Shown here: positions 55,971-59,710 of the stretch, in pieces
Numbering within the stretch: the first letter of the stretch is position 1
How the letters are laid out: every line of letters begins with the position of its first letter
Source: Thalassotalea sp. 42_200_T64
Lineage (GTDB): Bacteria > Pseudomonadota > Gammaproteobacteria > Enterobacterales > Alteromonadaceae
Length of the DNA: 59,710 nt
NCBI GenBank assembly: GCA_002162925.1
Contig: MABC01000026.1
Location: 1-59,710 of the forward strand
Direction: 5' to 3'
Made by a program: the position numbers and the translations under genes
The notes under the pieces: model-generated
Databases searched by the model: none
What the model was told of the DNA's origin: nothing
The model's input: the letters and a program-made list of their open reading frames with translations, nothing else

Positions 55971-56296
55971 AGTGGTATATCCATTAAATATTTAATTGTT
56001 ATTATGGGGGCTAACGATAATATGGACCATTTTTTACGATCTGTAAAACTTTTTTAACCATTTGTGCACATTTTTGGCCATATTTTGACTTAGCGCATGA
56101 TTTTTAGACAATGTGTCGTCGAAGTAGGGCTAACTTGCACAGAAGTCAGCATTAAAGGAGATCCCGGATCAAGTCCTGAAGATAATTTAAGAATTCTGAG
56201 GTGATGATAATTTGAATCGAGATCACTGTTTAATAATCTCGCTTTAACTTAGTCTTTTTCTAGGCGCATTGTTGATTTATTATTCTTTACATTGCG
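55971..56296. other. Intergenic region carrying the pilA promoter
   Basis: This region of 326 bp lies between nadC (upstream, same strand) and pilA. It contains the sigma-54 site listed separately and otherwise AT-rich sequence. No ORF, RNA gene or nadC terminator is evident. Confidence 0.5.
56064..56080 (-). promoter_or_regulatory. Sigma-54 promoter of pilA
   Basis: TGGCCAAAAATGTGCAC on the minus strand has the invariant GG and GC separated by exactly 10 nt (TGGC at -24, TGCA at -12). Transcription should begin near 56054, about 84 nt before pilA. The PilS/PilR system of pseudomonads controls pilA in this way. No pilR gene is in the window. Confidence 0.75.
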
Positions 56297-57205
<909 letters not shown>

Positions 57206-57339
57206 TTAATTTATTGTGTTGATAACTTATTTTTTGGTGACAGTGTGCGGTTAAAACCGCCCCTACGCTATAAGGTATTCACTGCTATGGTCAAGCCTTC
57301 TTGGCTTGAATGTATTCGACTTTAGCGCAGCACAGTTAA

Positions 57340-57861
57340 TTAGCGCAGCTCAGTTAAATAAAGGTATTTACCCGTTTGTCGAAAATCTACTTGTTTTAAC
57401 GCACTCATGCCCAACAGGATCTCATTAGTGTCCATGCCAGGGTTGATGCTGGCGTCGACATTATAAAGGATAATATTACCAATACTCAATTGATCTATTG
57501 TAGTTTGGTAAACCTTTACTCGGCCATTTGCGGTTTCGGCATAATGGCTGCCCAAATTTGGCAGGTTGAGATTATCGGCGATTTTTGCCGGGATCGATAC
57601 ATTGGTAGCACCGGTATCGAGTAGAAACACCACACTTTCATTATTAATGGTACCCGCCGAGACATAGTGGCCCCATTTATTACGCTTTAGGGTTACTTGT
57701 GCTAAGCCTTCGCTGTTTAAGGCAATGGTTGGTGTCTGATTCGGATTGCTTTGCCTATCTAATGTGCCCTGAAAGACCCACACTAATAACCCAAAAAAAA
57801 GGATCCAGGCGATCCACATGAAGGTTTTACCTATTTTTTTACTGTCATCTATCGGCTGCAT
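57340..57861 (-). CDS. Membrane-anchored retropepsin-like aspartic protease
   Basis: I start it at the ATG 57861. The frame continues to a TTG at 57876, which has no better ribosome-binding site. About 173 residues: one N-terminal helix (TFMWIAWILFFGLLVWVF) and a periplasmic clan AA domain with the single catalytic motif FLLDTGATNVSIP and GMSALKQVDF near the C-terminus (the TIGR02281-type group). Family members act as dimers. The target is unknown. It is divergent from ampD across 63 bp. Confidence 0.82.
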   Translation of the reverse strand: MQPIDDSKKIGKTFMWIAWILFFGLLVWVFQGTLDRQSNPNQTPTIALNSEGLAQVTLKRNKWGHYVSAGTINNESVVFLLDTGATNVSIPAKIADNLNLPNLGSHYAETANGRVKVYQTTIDQLSIGNIILYNVDASINPGMDTNEILLGMSALKQVDFRQTGKYLYLTELR

Positions 57862-57924
57862 AGTGCTAATCTTCAATTAACTAAGTTTTTAACTTACATT
57901 TTTTAGAGGGCTCATAACATTAGT

Positions 57925-58506
57925 ATGGAGACAAAACTTGCAATCAACAATGGCTGGCTCGAAGTTTCTGCTAAACCCTCAACGCCGCAAATCAGCCATT
58001 TACCTTCGCCACACTGTGATAACAGGGAGTGTGACGACATCAGTTTGTTGGTAATTCATAACATTTCCTTGCCACCGGGCAAATTTGGCTCCAGTCATAT
58101 TTCCGATTTATTCATGGGCTGTTTAGACCCTGATGAAGATGATTACTTTAAAGATATTTATCAACTGCGGGTGTCGGCCCATTGTTTAATTCGCCGAGAC
58201 GGCGCAATCATTCAATATGTGCCTTTTACCAAGCGTGCCTGGCATGCTGGCGTATCTAGCTTTGCCGGACGTGAAAAATGTAATGATTTTTCTATTGGTA
58301 TAGAAATGGAAGGGACCGACGATATTGCCTATTCCGATGCCCAATATCAAACATTGAACTTACTCAGTGCTGCCATTGTTACTACTTACCCCGATATTGA
58401 TGTGGATAACATCACCGGCCATTGTGATATTGCGCCGGGCAGAAAAACCGATCCTGGTGATAGTTTTGATTGGGCCAGGTTTAAAAACGGCTTAACTAAA
58501 TCCTGA
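57925..58506 (+). CDS. ampD: 1,6-anhydro-N-acetylmuramyl-L-alanine amidase AmpD
   Basis: This 193-residue amidase has zinc ligands His45 (LLVIHNISLPPG), His166 (ITGHCDIAPGRKTDPG) and Asp176 in the AmpD spacing, plus VSAHCLIRRDG and SIGIEMEGTD. It removes the stem peptide from anhydro-muropeptides in the cytoplasm during peptidoglycan recycling and so keeps beta-lactamase induction low. It is followed by ampE 130 bp downstream, the usual pair. Confidence 0.96.
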   Translation: METKLAINNGWLEVSAKPSTPQISHLPSPHCDNRECDDISLLVIHNISLPPGKFGSSHISDLFMGCLDPDEDDYFKDIYQLRVSAHCLIRRDGAIIQYVPFTKRAWHAGVSSFAGREKCNDFSIGIEMEGTDDIAYSDAQYQTLNLLSAAIVTTYPDIDVDNITGHCDIAPGRKTDPGDSFDWARFKNGLTKS

Positions 58507-58636
58507 TATAAATCCTGAAATAACAGGCGGATGACGTTGTTATTAATTTTCTGGCATTCTTTACTGGCAAAAACAAGGGGGTAGGAGTAAAATTTTAGTA
58601 TCAAACAAGAATAATTTAAGTAGTACAGGATAATCA

Positions 58637-59482
58637 ATGAGTCTTATTAGTTTGTTAATTGCTTTGGCAGCAGAGCGAGTGTTACGATCTAAGCATTGGC
58701 ATTTTAATTTTTATTATGCCCCCTATCTCAAGTTTGCCCGTGGTTTTGTTTCTAAAGGCGAGATCAGTAAAAGCAGCTTAAATGTCATTGTGTTAGCACT
58801 AATACCCGCCATTTTGGTTTGGGGTCTGATAGCGCTTGCCGATAATATCTTCATCGAATTTGTCATTTCAACCATAGTGCTTATTGTTTGTCTTGGCTGT
58901 TCAGCCGCCAGAGAATCTTATAAAAACTTTTTAAATGCGGCGATGCGTGGTGATGAAGTTGCCGTTTCTCATCATCAAATGGAATTACAACAAAATCAGG
59001 ATTTTGACGGTGAAAGTTTTGGTCAAACGTTAGTCTGGTTAAATTATCAATATTACATGGCATTAATGTTAGTGTTTGTTTTTGCCGGCATTGGTGGTGT
59101 GGTGTTTTACCGGTTGTTGGTAGCAATCGCCAATAATATCAAGAATGAAGAAGATGAAGTTTATTTACCGGAAGCTGCGGTTATTCATGGAAAAAATATT
59201 CTCTTCTATATTGATATCATTCCATCGCGTTTTGCCGCATTTGGTTACATGCTAGTTGGCCATTTTTCCAAAGCGTCAACAATTTGGCTGGAGGGGTTAC
59301 TAAATTTTCAACTTTCCACACGAAAGTACCTTTGTACGGTGGCGAAAACTTCAGAAGAGTATGTCGTTAACGATGACGATCTTACTGCCGAGCCAACTTT
59401 GCTAGTGCGTTTAGCGAAACGTAATGTTTTATTATTGCTCGCCGCAACCGCATTTATGACTATCGCCGGTGTCTTGCACTGA
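58637..59482 (+). CDS. ampE: Inner-membrane protein AmpE
   Basis: This 281-residue membrane protein begins MSLISLLIALAAERVLRS and has about four helices, including LIPAILVWGLIALADNIFIEFV, LMLVFVFAGIGGVVFYRLLV and a C-terminal helix LLLLAATAFMTIAGVL, with a nucleotide-binding-like cytoplasmic part. This is the AmpE (RNA-ligase-unrelated regulatory membrane) family placed after ampD. Its role in beta-lactamase signalling is only partly understood. An intrinsic terminator follows. Confidence 0.92.
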   Translation: MSLISLLIALAAERVLRSKHWHFNFYYAPYLKFARGFVSKGEISKSSLNVIVLALIPAILVWGLIALADNIFIEFVISTIVLIVCLGCSAARESYKNFLNAAMRGDEVAVSHHQMELQQNQDFDGESFGQTLVWLNYQYYMALMLVFVFAGIGGVVFYRLLVAIANNIKNEEDEVYLPEAAVIHGKNILFYIDIIPSRFAAFGYMLVGHFSKASTIWLEGLLNFQLSTRKYLCTVAKTSEEYVVNDDDLTAEPTLLVRLAKRNVLLLLAATAFMTIAGVLH

Positions 59483-59507
59483 TCGCATAAACACAAAAAA
59501 ATCGAAT

Positions 59508-59540
59508 AGCCGCTACAAGTTCATCTGTAGCGGCTTTTTT
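59508..59540 (+). terminator. Intrinsic terminator after ampE
   Basis: Perfect 10-bp stem AGCCGCTACA/TGTAGCGGCT with an 8-nt loop and a T-run. A run of A upstream (59495-59501) would let it work in both directions. Confidence 0.93.
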
Positions 59541-59610
59541 ATTCAGGGAAGAATTATATGCAGAAAATACAGGGATGTTTAATTTTCTGTTTTGTACATG
59601 GATGATGAGA

Positions 59611-59689
59611 TGAACACCTCAAGTTGATTCGGCGTCACAATGCGCCATTATTGAGATTGACCATTCAATAAGCAAACAAGAGGTGTTCA
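59611..59689 (+). ncRNA. Structured leader in front of a probable transposase; stem covers the ribosome-binding site
   Basis: TGAACACCTC (59611-59620) pairs perfectly with GAGGTGTTCA (59680-59689), and the right arm contains the GAGG ribosome-binding site of the next start codon. Two short hairpins sit inside (GGCG-N8-CGCC and ATTGA-N10-TCAAT). It could hide the ribosome-binding site, form part of a bridge-type RNA, or be a subterminal inverted repeat of the element. Which one cannot be settled from the visible part. Confidence 0.4.
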
Positions 59690-59691
59690 CT

Positions 59692-59710
59692 ATGAAAGTT
59701 ACATTAATTG
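59692..59710 (+). CDS. Start of a probable IS110/IS1111-family transposase (partial)
   Basis: Only six codons are visible (MKVTLI), preceded by AGAGG with 8-nt spacing. IS110-family transposases often begin MKVTLIGIDLAKN, so this fits, but six residues cannot prove it. The structured leader and position just after a terminator support an insertion sequence. Confidence 0.4.

Overview
The window looks like a chromosomal segment of a marine gammaproteobacterium. The gene order of the division and cell-wall (dcw) cluster (mraZ to lpxC), the dciA/M23/secA/mutT block, the yacG-zapD-coaE-pilDCBA-nadC-ampDE block, an mDAP-type MurE and the AT-leaning codon use point to Alteromonadales, probably the Colwelliaceae (Colwellia/Thalassotalea group). 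That placement is inferred from synteny and sequence flavour; no database search was run.

Layout. (1) 1-4.3 kb is an accessory, partly decayed region: an NrtS-like membrane protein, a doubly broken dihydrolipoyl dehydrogenase-type flavoprotein, an alpha/beta hydrolase, a glutaredoxin, a divergent LysR regulator with a palindromic operator, and the 3' remnant of a sensor kinase. (2) 4.3-13.1 kb is a phosphate-scavenging island: a PhoD phosphatase, an alkaline-phosphatase-superfamily enzyme and a TonB-dependent receptor on the minus strand, divergent from a lipoprotein PhoA-like phosphatase. The shared 324-bp intergenic region carries two Pho boxes, one of them six half-sites phased at exactly 11 bp. 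A large hydrolase-like protein of uncertain family ends back to back with phoA. (3) 13.4-23 kb holds a cysteine synthase-like enzyme, an ACT-domain malic enzyme, a 1715-residue hybrid histidine kinase and pgi. (4) 23.4-41.7 kb is a complete dcw cluster with MraZ boxes in front and lpxC, on its own good sigma-70 promoter, at the end. (5) 41.9-46.6 kb holds dciA (DUF721), an M23 endopeptidase, secA and mutT. (6) 46.7-59.5 kb holds a DUF3465 protein, yacG, a multiply frameshifted PglL/O-antigen-ligase-like gene, zapD, coaE, the type IV pilus genes pilD-pilC-pilB with two tandem pilins (a sigma-54 promoter precedes pilA), nadC, a retropepsin-like protease, ampD and ampE. The right edge enters what looks like an IS110/IS1111-type element.

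How the genes work together: under phosphate starvation the PhoB-type sites should switch on the outer-membrane receptor with two secreted phosphatases in one direction and the lipoprotein phosphatase in the other. The dcw genes make peptidoglycan precursors (MurE/F/D/G/C, MraY, Ddl) and the divisome (FtsL/I/W/Q/A/Z). The pil genes make type IV pili, whose likely glycosylating enzyme appears to be dead in this strain.

Non-coding structure is rich. It includes two families of dispersed palindromes, a heptamer tandem repeat, several very long perfect hairpins between genes, and three decayed loci (lpd-like, kinase remnant, pglL-like). I see no rRNA, tRNA, CRISPR array or phage genes.
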